Assembly (NCBI GenBank): GCA_013042475.1
Contig: JABDQA010000057.1
Location: 1-49,218, forward strand
Source of the DNA: Desulfofustis sp.
Lineage (GTDB): Bacteria > Desulfobacterota > Desulfobulbia > Desulfobulbales > Desulfocapsaceae
Direction: 5' to 3'
Length of the DNA: 49,218 bases
The translations under genes were made by a program, and so were the position numbers. The notes under the pieces are model-generated. The model worked only from the letters and a program-made list of their open reading frames with translations, was not told where the DNA came from and made no database searches. Of this stretch, positions 27,528 through 35,636 are shown one piece after another. Within the stretch, counting starts at the first letter, position 1. Each line of letters opens with the position of its first letter.

Positions 27528-28247
27528 TAACATATATCCATCCCTGACATTGCCAAGAGCGGAAAAGATTGAATTTCTTGCATCCGGAACCTCTTTACAG
27601 ATATCCTGAAGCAGCGAGCGGACCGTTTCCCGTCTGGAATCTTCGCCAATCGGGCAATAACTCTCGACCGGCGCTAGATCAACTAGGCGGCTGATTTCGA
27701 TAATATCGCTTTTTTCCAGGTAGGCAAGTACTCGAATAAGCGACAACCTTCCTTCAAACAAGTCCTGCCGAGGTACCATGGTCGAGATATTGCCGCTATA
27801 AAGCGCATTGATCAGGAAAGTCTCGATGAGATCATCCTTGTGATGTCCCAACGCGAGCTTGTTGAACCCCTTTTGTCTGGCCAACTCAAAGAGCTGACTG
27901 CGCCTGTTCCGCGCGCAGATGAAGCAGGTGCGTTCACCTTCCACTTTCCAGCCCTCGACCGAAAAAAAATGCAGCCCGAATCGTTCAAGCTGGCGGCCGA
28001 TTCTTTCTGCCGGGGGACTGGCGCCATGTGCAGGGGTCCAGAATCCATTATCCACGTAGACCGCTTCTATGTGATAATCTATCGGAGCCTTATCCCTCCA
28101 TTTCCTCAGTACCCAAGCAGTAACCAGGCTGTCTACGCCACCGGACACAGCAACAAGAACGCGATCTTTGTCGGCGAGCATTTGATAATCTGCCATAGCT
28201 CTGCCAATTTTTTTATTACACTTCGATGGCAGCAAAGAAAGTTCCAT
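27525..28247 (-). CDS. ttcA: TtcA/TilS-family ATP pyrophosphatase, probable tRNA 2-thiocytidine synthetase
   Basis: A 240-residue PP-loop ATPase. The PP-loop is SGGVDS at 35-40, a CxxC pair is C108/C111 (TCFICARNRR), GHHKDD is at 134-139, and a further cysteine, C198, lies in SYCPIGEDSRR. This layout matches TtcA, an iron-sulfur enzyme that thiolates cytidine 32 of tRNA, although E. coli TtcA has CxxC again at the third position and SGGKDS in the loop. The N-terminus (KKIGRAMADYQML before the PP-loop) also aligns with TtcA, which supports the start at 28247. A related thiolase with another target nucleotide remains possible. The last codons overlap hairpin element copy 1. Confidence 0.82.
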   Translation of the reverse strand: MELSLLPSKCNKKIGRAMADYQMLADKDRVLVAVSGGVDSLVTAWVLRKWRDKAPIDYHIEAVYVDNGFWTPAHGASPPAERIGRQLERFGLHFFSVEGWKVEGERTCFICARNRRSQLFELARQKGFNKLALGHHKDDLIETFLINALYSGNISTMVPRQDLFEGRLSLIRVLAYLEKSDIIEISRLVDLAPVESYCPIGEDSRRETVRSLLQDICKEVPDARNSIFSALGNVRDGYML

Positions 28248-28273
28248 TAATTTCCATATCCCAAAGGGATTGT

Positions 28274-28396
28274 TGAAAAATTAGGATTTCCGTTCAAGAT
28301 CAAGGCATGGACAGAAATTGACCCGCAGGTGTTCTAATACGTCGAGGACTCAATTTCTGTCTATAGCGAAGAGATTGAACGAAAGTCAATTTTTCA
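28274..28396 (+). repeat. Interspersed hairpin element, copy 2
   Basis: It has the same architecture as copy 1. The outer arms are 28274-28301 (TGAAAAATTAGG...CGTTCAAGATC) and 28371-28396 (GAGATTGAACGAAAG...TTTTTCA). The inner arms, 28307-28321 (ATGGACAGAAATTGA) and 28350-28364, pair over 15 bp with one G-U. The conserved apex contains ACCCGCAGG and AATACGTCGAGGA. The inner arm shares only its ends with copy 1, yet both sides have changed together. It lies between the ttcA-like gene and the lipoprotein gene. Confidence 0.87.
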
Positions 28397-28413
28397 CGGT
28401 GGCCTAACATTAG

Positions 28414-28446
28414 AACACCCGCCTGGCTGCAAGCCAGACGGGTGTT
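28414..28446. other. Strong hairpin without a T-tract
   Basis: AACACCCGCCTGGC (28414-28427) and GCCAGACGGGTGTT (28433-28446) form a 13-bp stem with one internal mismatch and a 5-nt loop. It sits 22 nt beyond the stop of the minus-strand lipoprotein gene. Neither side has a run of T, so it is not a classical intrinsic terminator. It may still protect or define the 3' end of that transcript. Confidence 0.6.
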
Positions 28447-28468
28447 GAACATTACTTGGGTTCCGGAG

Positions 28469-29227
28469 TTATAGATAGGGACATTGCGCTATTTTTTCCT
28501 CAATACCCAGCGTGGCGAGGTCTTCGGCAGTGAGCCACTTGAGCCCGTACTTGTGGGCCGACATTATATTGCTCATGAACGATTGCTGGGTTTCATCAAA
28601 CGTCGCCGACCATATGACTGAACCATCGGCGGCATCGAAAAGCTTCATGGAAAAAGCCACCGAAGCCGGAGAGTCAACCCCGTAGTCTCCACCGACTCGC
28701 TGTGTATAGCGGGATAGACTGGTGACCAGCACCGCATTACATTTCAGTTCCGTGTATATGGATCTGAGCAGGGCTGCCTGGGTCATCTCGTTTTCTGGTA
28801 ATAAGGAGGTGAGTTGTCGATTGGACAGAAACCGCACGGTGTCGTGGCCCCTTAACGCGTTCTTCAGTTGCGTGTCGAGAAACTCCGCTCCTTTCTCCAG
28901 TTTCGCTGCGTTTTGGTAGGTAAGCGCATCATCCGACGTGGGGCCAGCCATGACCGGAAATCCAGTGCTGTCAATCATTTTTATGGTTTCTTTGTGTTCA
29001 CGCTCCATGGCCAGGGAGCCCTCCGCTCTGGTCGAAGGGGTCTGATCGCCGGCACCTTTGTTCGACCTCAGATCGGTAATCACCGGAAGTGCAATGATGC
29101 AGGGCACCTTCATCCTGGCGACTTGCTTTTCCTCTTCCGTGGGCAGTGGCTGCTTAGTGCTGCAGGAAGCGAGCAGTATGGCAATTGCGGTGCAGATGAG
29201 CACCAAAACCTCTTTCAATCTTTTCAC
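28469..29227 (-). CDS. Lipoprotein, CsgG/TolB-N-like
   Basis: A 252-residue precursor with a lipoprotein signal peptide: basic MKRLKE, hydrophobic core and the lipobox LASC at 19-22, so C22 would be lipidated. The mature part ends in CNAVLVTSLSRY and SVAFSMKLFDAADGSVIW followed by FDETQQS. That arrangement resembles the CsgG/LpoB type of periplasmic lipoprotein, which reports a variable number of components and compares how a product was made. The resemblance is by eye. The start is GTG at 29227, with GAGG upstream. It follows hisB by 28 nt, although no link to histidine synthesis is suggested. Confidence 0.75.
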   Translation of the reverse strand: MKRLKEVLVLICTAIAILLASCSTKQPLPTEEEKQVARMKVPCIIALPVITDLRSNKGAGDQTPSTRAEGSLAMEREHKETIKMIDSTGFPVMAGPTSDDALTYQNAAKLEKGAEFLDTQLKNALRGHDTVRFLSNRQLTSLLPENEMTQAALLRSIYTELKCNAVLVTSLSRYTQRVGGDYGVDSPASVAFSMKLFDAADGSVIWSATFDETQQSFMSNIMSAHKYGLKWLTAEDLATLGIEEKIAQCPYL

Positions 29228-29255
29228 CTTTCACCTCGATTGCTTGGATTAACCA

Positions 29256-29858
29256 CTACAACGAACCTTTCGAGGACAATACCGCAGTGTCCCCTTGCCG
29301 CAGGGCGGAGGCTTCGCAGACCGCCCTCCCGAGCGCCTTGAAAACTGCCTCTATGATATGGTGCGCATTCTCACCATGGATAAGGTCAACATGCAGGGTC
29401 ATGCCGGCATGCAAGGCCAGGGCCCTGAGAAATTCTTTGGCCAATATTGTATCGAAGGTACCCACCTTCTGATCGGCAAGATCAACACCGTAGTGCAGGT
29501 AAGGCCGGTTGGAGAAATCGATCACCACGCGAGCCAGGGTTTCATCCATGGGGACATAGGAGCATCCGTAACGATTGATGCCCCCCTTATCACCCAGAAC
29601 GTTAAAAAAGGCTTGCCCCAGACAGATTCCCACGTCTTCCACCGTATGGTGATCGTCAACATTGAGGTCACCTCTCGCCTTGATTTCCAGATCGAATAAT
29701 CCGTGCACCGAAAAAAGGGTGAGCATATGATCTAGAAACCCTACCCCCGTCTTGATGGATGAACTGCCCGAACCCTCAATGGTCAAACTGAGTGAAATAT
29801 CAGTTTCGGATGTTTTTCTTTTTATCTTGGCCGTACGAGGCCTCTTATCTACTTTCAT
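29256..29858 (-). CDS. hisB: Imidazoleglycerol-phosphate dehydratase
   Basis: A 200-residue manganese enzyme that dehydrates imidazoleglycerol phosphate in histidine synthesis. Both metal-binding repeats are intact: DDHHTVEDVGICLG in the first half and NAHHIIEAVFKALGRA near the C-terminus. GVGFLDHMLTLFSVHG marks the N-terminal half. It is monofunctional, without the phosphatase domain fused in enterobacterial HisB. No other his gene is in the window, so the pathway is scattered or lies elsewhere. GGGAG precedes the ATG. Confidence 0.96.
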   Translation of the reverse strand: MKVDKRPRTAKIKRKTSETDISLSLTIEGSGSSSIKTGVGFLDHMLTLFSVHGLFDLEIKARGDLNVDDHHTVEDVGICLGQAFFNVLGDKGGINRYGCSYVPMDETLARVVIDFSNRPYLHYGVDLADQKVGTFDTILAKEFLRALALHAGMTLHVDLIHGENAHHIIEAVFKALGRAVCEASALRQGDTAVLSSKGSL

Positions 29859-30028
29859 TGGCTCCCTGATTTGAAGCTGTTGTTGAAAAGCGTTCGATAT
29901 AACTACTAATAAACATTTTTTCGTGGTGTTAATATTTATACTACATCATTGTCTCATGACCATCTTTTTTTACCTCTGCAGAGATTTTGAAAATCTTGCA
30001 TTAAATCGAAGAGGTACTATTTTTTCAG

Positions 30029-30057
30029 TTGACATTTTACCAGTCCTTTATTAAGAG
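30029..30057 (+). promoter_or_regulatory. Candidate promoter for tRNA-Gly and rplM-rpsI
   Basis: A perfect TTGACA -35 box (30029-30034) lies 50 nt upstream of the tRNA. The -10 position is poor: TAAGAG at 17 nt spacing, or TATTAA at 14 nt. The location is right for a stable-RNA promoter, but the -10 assignment is uncertain. Confidence 0.4.
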
Positions 30058-30083
30058 TTGTCCTGTTTTGGTGAAAGAACTGA

Positions 30084-30158
<75 letters not shown>

Positions 30159-30170
30159 GACAATCAGACC

Positions 30171-30199
30171 AAGGTTCGGCATAGTTCGAACCTTTTTTT
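30171..30199 (+). terminator. Intrinsic terminator between tRNA-Gly and rplM
   Basis: AAGGTTCG (30171-30178) pairs with CGAACCTT (30187-30194), an 8-bp stem with an 8-nt loop, followed by seven T (30193-30199). It ends only 18 nt before the rplM start codon. Since no promoter fits between it and rplM, it may act as a partial terminator or attenuator for the ribosomal protein genes. Confidence 0.83.
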
Positions 30200-30217
30200 A
30201 ATAATTTGAGGTACCGC

Positions 30218-30646
30218 ATGAAAACCTATCTTGCTCCGGTGAACGAGATCGAGAAGAAATGGTATGTGGTTGACGCCAAGGACAAGATTCTCGGACGCCT
30301 GGCAACCGAAATCGCCTTTCGTCTTCGTGGCAAACACAAACCGACTTTTTCTCCTTTTATCGACAACGGTGACTTCATTATTGTCACCAACGCCGACAAA
30401 GTGCAGCTGACCGGGAAGAAATGGGACGATAAAAAGTATTATCGCCACACCGGCTACATGGGCGGCATCAAGGACACCACCGCCCGGGAGCTACTGGAAA
30501 AGCATCCGACTGATCTGGTCACCAAGGCGGTTAAGGGTATGCTGCCGAAAAATAAAATCGGCCGGGCTCAACTCAAAAAACTCAAAGTATACGCCGGCGC
30601 CGACCATCCGCATAAGGCCCAGCAACCAGAAGCACTGGAAATCTAA
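30218..30646 (+). CDS. rplM: 50S ribosomal protein L13
   Basis: A 142-residue ribosomal protein L13, an early assembly protein of the large subunit. Family stretches are [19 protein letters not shown] near the N-terminus, [19 protein letters not shown] and HTGYMGG in the middle, and [10 protein letters not shown] with [16 protein letters not shown] near the C-terminus. The ATG at 30218 has GAGG nearby and matches the usual L13 start. It is followed 16 nt later by rpsI, the normal partner, and preceded at close range by a terminator and tRNA-Gly. Confidence 0.98.
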   Translation: MKTYLAPVNEIEKKWYVVDAKDKILGRLATEIAFRLRGKHKPTFSPFIDNGDFIIVTNADKVQLTGKKWDDKKYYRHTGYMGGIKDTTARELLEKHPTDLVTKAVKGMLPKNKIGRAQLKKLKVYAGADHPHKAQQPEALEI

Positions 30647-30662
30647 TAACGGAGTCAGAAAC

Positions 30663-31052
30663 ATGGCCGATCGTTTTTACGCAACCGGAAAAAGGAAAAA
30701 AGCTGTCGCCCGGGTCTGGATTACTCCGGGAACCGGAAAAGTTCAGGTCAACAAGATGACCGCCGAAGACTATTTTGGCGGCACTTTTCAGACCCATAAA
30801 TTTGTCAAGCCATTTGAAGTAACCGAAACCACAGAGCAGTACGACGTTTTGGCCACCTTGACCGGTGGCGGTAAATCGGCCCAGGTCGATGCCTTGACCC
30901 ACGGAATTTCGAGGGCATTGCTGGAAGCCAACGCGGAACTCAGGATCCCGCTCAAACGTTCGGGCCTGCTCACCCGCGATCCGCGCAACAAAGAACGAAA
31001 GAAGTATGGACAAAAAGGCGCCCGCGCCAAGTTCCAGTTCTCAAAGCGTTAG
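30663..31052 (+). CDS. rpsI: 30S ribosomal protein S9
   Basis: A 129-residue ribosomal protein S9. It shows ATGKRKKAVARVW at the N-terminus, TGGGKSAQVDALTHGISRAL in the middle and the basic tail ending KYGQKGARAKFQFSKR, whose last residues reach the P-site tRNA in known ribosomes. It is the second gene of the rplM-rpsI operon, with its own GGAGT site, and is followed about 60 nt later by a strong terminator. Confidence 0.98.
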   Translation: MADRFYATGKRKKAVARVWITPGTGKVQVNKMTAEDYFGGTFQTHKFVKPFEVTETTEQYDVLATLTGGGKSAQVDALTHGISRALLEANAELRIPLKRSGLLTRDPRNKERKKYGQKGARAKFQFSKR

Positions 31053-31113
31053 ATATTGTACACCAGACGTGGTTGGCCACCCGGTATCAAACCAGGGCGG
31101 CGGAACCGATCGC

Positions 31114-31148
31114 AAGGGGATGGCAGATTTTCTGTTATCCCCTTTTTT
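31114..31148 (+). terminator. Intrinsic terminator of rplM-rpsI
   Basis: AAGGGGAT (31114-31121) pairs with ATCCCCTT (31137-31144), extended inward by CAGA/TCTG, and the stem is followed by six T (31143-31148). It lies 61 nt after the rpsI stop codon. Confidence 0.88.
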
Positions 31149-31430
31149 GTTTTCAAATTTAGGGAACTTTACAAAACCATGGGTAATATCGATTTGTGGA
31201 TGAAAATTGCCCCGTAGGCAGACATCAAGTAGACCGGGGATTACGTTGCATTCCAATTTAAAGCATCATTCAAAAAGTTCTATAAAATGAAAGTTAGGGT
31301 TTTTACTCAAAGCCGAGACATGTGAGAAAATTGATCCGCAAGCGTATAGATAATACGCCGAGGATTCAATTTTTTCGCACAACGAAGAATTTGAGCAAAA
31401 AGACAACTTTTCAGATCGAGAGGAACACAC
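31149..31430. other. Non-coding stretch between rpsI terminator and argC
   Basis: No open reading frame of note is present. The right half is hairpin element copy 3, and the left 130 nt show nothing I can identify. The argC ribosome-binding site, GAGAGGAA, follows directly after the element. No promoter with good boxes was found; transcription of argC could begin in the AT-rich sequence around 31260-31290. Confidence 0.5.
31288..31413 (+). repeat. Interspersed hairpin element, copy 3
   Basis: The outer arms are 31288-31314 (TGAAAGTTAGGG...ACTCAAAGCC) and about 31388-31413 (GAATTTGAGCAAAAAG...CTTTTCA). The inner arms start ATGTGAGAAAATTGA at 31320 and end ...TCGCACA at 31381, pairing with one mismatch and a small bulge. 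The apex AGCGTAT/ATACGCC is a compensated variant of copy 1. CCGCAAGCG and CGCCGAGGATTCAA mark the shared core. It ends 17 nt before the argC ATG. Confidence 0.85.
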
Positions 31431-32471
31431 ATGCTGCGCACAGCAATAGTCGGAGCATCGGGCTACACCGGCGGAGAGCTGGCCCGTCTGCTATGTAATC
31501 ATCCGGCAGCTACCCTGACCGTCGCCACCTCCAGACAATATGATGGACAACTCCTGTCGAAAGTGTATCCGCATCTTAGAGACAGGGTTGACATTATTTG
31601 CCGAAACCTCGGCAGCGCAGAAATTATTGACCAGGCAGATCTGATCTTCTGTGCCGTGCCCCATAAAACTGCAATGAACGTCGTCCCCGCTTTCCTGGAT
31701 GCTGGTAAAAAGGTAGTCGACCTGTCAGCCGATTTCAGGCTCAAGGACGTGGCTGTCTATGAACAATGGTACCAGCCCCACAGTGCTGCTAATCTGATTG
31801 CTGACGCTGTTTACGGCCTGCCGGAAATATATCGGGAAGAAATACGTTCAGCCAGATTGGTGGCCAACCCGGGCTGTTACCCAACCTCGATTACCCTGGG
31901 ACTCGCTCCGCTGATGAAGGCTGATATAGTCGATCCAGACACTATCATCATCGACTCCAAGTCAGGTACCTCCGGGGCCGGCAGGGCTGCCCAGGTGGGA
32001 ACCCTGTTCTGCGAAGTTACAGACGGCTTTAGACCGTATAAAGTAGGAGGCGTGCATCGTCATATACCGGAAATAGAGCAGAATCTCTCCGCCCTGGCCG
32101 GCAGTCCTGTAAAAGTTTCCTTCACGCCTCACCTGCTGCCCGTCTCCAGGGGAATACTCAGCACCATCTATGTGAACCTCAGCCGCGAGGCAACGCTGAA
32201 TGAGATCTCTGGACTCTATCAGAAGATGTACGGCAAAGAACCTTTCGTCAGACTGCTCGATTCCGGTTCTTTGCCTGCAACGCAACAGGTAAGAGGTTCA
32301 AACTATTGCGATATTTCACTCAACCTGGATGAACGCACAGGCAGGCTGATAATCGTCTCGGCAATCGATAATATCGTCAAGGGCGCATCTGGGCAGGCGG
32401 TCCAGAACATGAACTTGATGTGCGGTTTCGATGAAGATGCAGGACTGCAGCAGGCGCCGCTGTTTCCCTGA
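31431..32471 (+). CDS. argC: N-acetyl-gamma-glutamyl-phosphate reductase
   Basis: A 346-residue NADPH-dependent reductase making N-acetylglutamate semialdehyde in arginine synthesis. The dinucleotide-binding loop GASGYTGGE is at 8-16, the catalytic cysteine is C149 in VANPGCYPT, and [10 protein letters not shown] and [12 protein letters not shown] mark the catalytic domain. The C-terminus carries the normal [19 protein letters not shown]. Length is typical. It probably forms a short operon with truA, 34 nt downstream. The interspersed hairpin element lies immediately upstream of its ribosome-binding site. Confidence 0.97.
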   Translation: MLRTAIVGASGYTGGELARLLCNHPAATLTVATSRQYDGQLLSKVYPHLRDRVDIICRNLGSAEIIDQADLIFCAVPHKTAMNVVPAFLDAGKKVVDLSADFRLKDVAVYEQWYQPHSAANLIADAVYGLPEIYREEIRSARLVANPGCYPTSITLGLAPLMKADIVDPDTIIIDSKSGTSGAGRAAQVGTLFCEVTDGFRPYKVGGVHRHIPEIEQNLSALAGSPVKVSFTPHLLPVSRGILSTIYVNLSREATLNEISGLYQKMYGKEPFVRLLDSGSLPATQQVRGSNYCDISLNLDERTGRLIIVSAIDNIVKGASGQAVQNMNLMCGFDEDAGLQQAPLFP

Positions 32472-32505
32472 GACGCTGACTCTCGAAGGCATATCCTGAC
32501 CATCA

Positions 32506-33273
32506 ATGAGAACCGTCAAGCTGCTCATTGCTTTTGATGGCACCGGCTACTGCGGCTGGCAAAGACAGAAAAACGGCTTTTCCATCCAGGAGGAGATCGA
32601 GCGGTCTCTGTCAGTCATCTGCAACGAGCAGATCATTTTGCACGGGGCTGGAAGAACCGATGCTGGTGTGCACGCCCAGGGCATGACCGCTCACTTTAAG
32701 ACCTACAGCAAGGTGGACGGAACCGCCCTCCAGAAAGGGCTTAATTCGCTGCTACCCGGAGCAATCCGAATCCTTGAGGTCAGCGATCAGCCGGCTGATT
32801 TTCATGCCCGCTTCTCAGCTCTGGCCAAGACCTACCGATACACTATTTTTACCAGCCAGGTGATGCCCCCGAACTGGAGACTCTATACCTACCACCTGCC
32901 CTTCAAACTAGACCGATCCATAATGGAGCAGTGCCTTGGGGAATTGCTCGGCACCCATGATTTCAGCAGCTTTGAAACAACCGGCTCACGCGACAAGAAT
33001 AACAATCACGGTCGAGGGGGCATGCGTACCATTTATCGAGCTCGCTTGGTTGAGCCGGAGGAGCACATTGTTCTACTGCAATTCACCGGGGATGGCTTTC
33101 TCCGCCATATGGTGAGAAATATCACCGGAACTGTGCTCGAAGTTGGCCGGGGAAAACGCACGGTCAAAGAATTCGTTCAGATCCTGCGCTGCAAGGATCG
33201 AAATAAGGCTGGAGCCACTGCACCGTCGTGCGGTTTAAGCCTGGTAAAAGTACATTACCAGAAAGACTGGTGA
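32506..33273 (+). CDS. truA: tRNA pseudouridine(38-40) synthase
   Basis: A 255-residue pseudouridine synthase that modifies positions 38-40 of the tRNA anticodon arm. The catalytic aspartate is D52 in GAGRTDAGVHA. YCGWQRQ near the N-terminus, FHARFSALAKTYRY in the middle and GDGFLRHMVRNITGT near the C-terminus are all family signatures. An insertion around residues 155-177 (SRDKNNNHGRGG) carries a small Asn/Gly-rich loop. The start is ATG 32506; the only ribosome-binding candidate, GAAGG, is rather distant. Confidence 0.96.
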   Translation: MRTVKLLIAFDGTGYCGWQRQKNGFSIQEEIERSLSVICNEQIILHGAGRTDAGVHAQGMTAHFKTYSKVDGTALQKGLNSLLPGAIRILEVSDQPADFHARFSALAKTYRYTIFTSQVMPPNWRLYTYHLPFKLDRSIMEQCLGELLGTHDFSSFETTGSRDKNNNHGRGGMRTIYRARLVEPEEHIVLLQFTGDGFLRHMVRNITGTVLEVGRGKRTVKEFVQILRCKDRNKAGATAPSCGLSLVKVHYQKDW

Positions 33274-33284
33274 AATACACACAA

Positions 33285-33411
33285 AGTTTCCTTTTTACAT
33301 CTGGGAAAGGCAATTATATTACAAGATCGAGGCATACGATAAATTTTACCATGGGCGAAAAACGTCCGAGGATGAAATTGCGAGCACAACGAAGAGATTG
33401 AGAAAAAGAGC
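33285..33411 (+). repeat. Interspersed hairpin element, copy 4 (degenerate)
   Basis: It keeps the recognisable core pieces ACAAGATCGAGGCAT, GGGCGAAAAACGTCCGAGGAT and CACAACGAAGAGATTGAG in the correct order and spacing, but the outer and inner arms pair poorly and the left arm seems to carry an insertion. It lies between the convergent truA and LysR genes. I treat it as a decayed copy. Confidence 0.55.
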
Positions 33412-33431
33412 CGTTTACGGACGGGTACTGG

Positions 33432-34409
33432 TCAGCGTCTCTTGCCTGTGGAATGGCGCGCTAGCAGTGACTGCAGTTTCCATGGTGAGGAGAGACAGAC
33501 ATTTTCTTCATCGCTGGCTGACATGACATCGCAGAAGGCAAGGAACTCGGCAGTTACCTCATCGACCTGAATCCCTTTGCGACTGATGATTTTGAGCTGC
33601 CGTCTCATGTCAATACCTTCTATCTTCATGCTTTTGAGCCAGCCATTCTCGACTTCTCTACAGATGGTCAGGGCTGACAGACAGGCAACACCAACACCCG
33701 ATTCGACCGCTCTTTTGACCGACTCGGGATGCCCCATCTCCATGACGATGTTGACATCGTCTAGGTGATCTTTGAGTTTTGCCCTGAAGATTGCCGCAGT
33801 GCCTGACCCCCTCTCACGCATAATCCAGCGACTGTTGGGCAAGTCGCGTTCGATGTTGAAAGTCTCATTATTGGCAATCGGGTCCGAGGGTGCAGCGAGC
33901 ACCACAAGTTCATCTTTAAACCAGGGACGCGAGAATATTTTATCGCTGTCCTCGACATCCCCCTCGACGAAACCAAGGTCCACCGTACCGTCTTCTACCA
34001 TGCCTTCAACCATTTTGGTGTTGTAGACCAGCATGTTAATCAGAACTTTCGGATGCGCCTTTTTGAATGCACCAATGAGATAGGGAAGAATGTAGTTACC
34101 TACTGACGAACTGGCGGCGATATTAATTTGTCCGGTCAACTTATCGTTGCGCTCGGACATAATGGTCTCGATATTGGCGACCTGGGCGATGATATCCTTG
34201 CCCAGGGGCAGAAGATATCTGCCTCTGGTGTTGAGCACCAGGCTCCTGCCATGGCGGTCGAACAGGGATCCGCCCAGTTGGTTTTCCAGCTCGGCCAGCG
34301 CCATGCTGACCGCAGACTGAGTCACGAAAAGTTTCTTGCTGGCCTTGGTCACCTGGGCAGTCTCGGCAACAGCAATGAATATTTCCAATTGTCTCAAAGT
34401 AATAGACAT
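33432..34409 (-). CDS. LysR-type transcriptional regulator
   Basis: A 325-residue LysR regulator. The N-terminal winged helix-turn-helix holds TLRQLEIFIAVAETAQVTKA and FVTQSAVSMALAELENQLG with LFDRHGRSL after it. The effector-binding domain of two periplasmic-binding-protein lobes follows from about residue 90 (GQINIAASSSVGNYILPYL). It is transcribed away from the nuo operon, with 277 nt between, which is the usual arrangement for a LysR regulator and its target. E. coli also has a LysR gene (lrhA) next to nuo, though similarity to LrhA was not established here. The effector is unknown. Confidence 0.93.
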   Translation of the reverse strand: MSITLRQLEIFIAVAETAQVTKASKKLFVTQSAVSMALAELENQLGGSLFDRHGRSLVLNTRGRYLLPLGKDIIAQVANIETIMSERNDKLTGQINIAASSSVGNYILPYLIGAFKKAHPKVLINMLVYNTKMVEGMVEDGTVDLGFVEGDVEDSDKIFSRPWFKDELVVLAAPSDPIANNETFNIERDLPNSRWIMRERGSGTAAIFRAKLKDHLDDVNIVMEMGHPESVKRAVESGVGVACLSALTICREVENGWLKSMKIEGIDMRRQLKIISRKGIQVDEVTAEFLAFCDVMSASDEENVCLSSPWKLQSLLARHSTGKRR

Positions 34410-34563
34410 GCGCTAACGCCTGTATTCAGTTTTTTTGATAGTTTACATCTTTTTTACTTACAATGCACCTGAAATCATTGCCCGTAAAAAAAAAGATGAC
34501 AGACAACGTATGAACAAAAACTGCAGAATATTTATTTAATACGGATGATTATGGGACTAAAAG

Positions 34564-34576
34564 ACCACATTGTGGT
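34564..34576. promoter_or_regulatory. Palindrome upstream of the nuo promoter, possible operator
   Basis: ACCACA-T-TGTGGT is a perfect 6-bp inverted repeat, 12 nt upstream of the -35 box for nuoA. Its position between the LysR gene and its divergent neighbour fits a regulator site. It is short and could be chance. Confidence 0.4.
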
Positions 34577-34588
34577 TCTAAAAAAAAA

Positions 34589-34617
34589 TTGACACCCTCA
34601 AAAGCGTTCTATAAGAT
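34589..34617 (+). promoter_or_regulatory. Candidate sigma70 promoter of the nuo operon
   Basis: A perfect -35 box TTGACA (34589-34594) is followed by overlapping -10 candidates: TATAAG (34610-34615, spacer 15) and TAAGAT (34612-34617, spacer 17). A run of eight A immediately upstream may act as an UP-like element. The leader to nuoA would be about 65 nt. Confidence 0.6.
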
Positions 34618-34686
34618 GTCAGGAATTTTGCCGATCTGAGAACGCCATAAACGGCTGTTTTCATACAAAATAACGGAGAGTTTCGC

Positions 34687-35100
34687 ATGGATTTTTCCGT
34701 TTTTCTCTATCGTGACGATATCCTTTGGATCACCGCATTCACCCTTGGAGGGTTGACTTTTGCGTTTGGTCCGATAATCATCGTCCACCTTTTTATGCCC
34801 CGAAAAACCAGGCAGATCGGCAATAATACTGATCAGTTCATTGAATGCGGTATGGAGCCCATCGGAGATAGCTGGATTCGCTACGGGGTGGTTTTCTATC
34901 TATACGCTTTGATTTTTCTCGCTTTTGACGTTGATGTACTGTTTCTGTTTCCCGTTGCTCTCGCCTACAATGACGAAATGTTCGTAATCAGGGATTTTAT
35001 CGAAATCATCCTGTTTGTTGGTATTCTATCACTGGCTGTTGTCTATGCCTGGATCAAAGGAGTATTTAAGTGGGAACGCAAGACGTATCTCCGTCATTAG
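34687..35100 (+). CDS. nuoA: NADH-quinone oxidoreductase subunit A
   Basis: A 137-residue membrane subunit with three transmembrane helices (about 15-36, 67-90 and 98-120). Complex I signatures are [17 protein letters not shown] and [20 protein letters not shown], carrying acidic residues of the quinone-to-membrane proton path. GGAGAG precedes the ATG. It opens the nuo operon; nuoB begins within its last codons, overlapping by 31 nt. Confidence 0.97.
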   Translation: MDFSVFLYRDDILWITAFTLGGLTFAFGPIIIVHLFMPRKTRQIGNNTDQFIECGMEPIGDSWIRYGVVFYLYALIFLAFDVDVLFLFPVALAYNDEMFVIRDFIEIILFVGILSLAVVYAWIKGVFKWERKTYLRH

Positions 35101-35615
35101 ACACTGTTCCATCGTCATTTGTTCAGTTCGCTGTTGCCGACAAGGTCATAGACCTGTGCCGGGCCAACTCGCTCTGGCCCCTGACTTTTGGTATCGCCTG
35201 CTGCGCCATCGAGATGATGTGTACCGGGGCGGCTCGGTTTGATCTTTCCAGATTCGGGGCCGAAGTATTCAGGCCCTCTCCCCGGCAGTCCGATTTAATG
35301 ATCGTGGCCGGAACCATTTCCAATAAAATGGCACCCGGCATCAAAACCCTTTACGACCAGATGCCCGAACCAAAATGGGTAATTGCCCTGGGCAATTGCG
35401 CAATTTCTGGCGGACCATTTGTCTATGAAGGACAATACGGGATCGTCGAAGGAGCGGACAAATTTCTCCCGGTCGATGTCTACGTGCCTGGCTGTCCGCC
35501 CAGACCGGAAGCCCTGATTGAGGGAATAATTGAACTCGAATACAAGATAACCGGCTGGCGACGGTGGCCTAAACCAAAACCCGAGTGGCGTGAATCCGGT
35601 TCAGATAAGAGTTGA
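35070..35615 (+). CDS. nuoB: NADH-quinone oxidoreductase subunit B (cluster N2)
   Basis: A 181-residue peripheral subunit that binds the terminal iron-sulfur cluster N2. The four cysteine ligands are in place: C44 and C45 ([10 protein letters not shown]), C110 (LGNCAISGG) and C142 ([11 protein letters not shown]). The start is GTG at 35070 inside nuoA, well supported by AAAGGAG; no later ATG would keep the N-terminal helix. The pairing with NuoD forms the quinone site. Confidence 0.97.
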   Translation: MGTQDVSPSLDTVPSSFVQFAVADKVIDLCRANSLWPLTFGIACCAIEMMCTGAARFDLSRFGAEVFRPSPRQSDLMIVAGTISNKMAPGIKTLYDQMPEPKWVIALGNCAISGGPFVYEGQYGIVEGADKFLPVDVYVPGCPPRPEALIEGIIELEYKITGWRRWPKPKPEWRESGSDKS

Positions 35616-35636
35616 GCGTTTGAGGAACTTCTGTAT

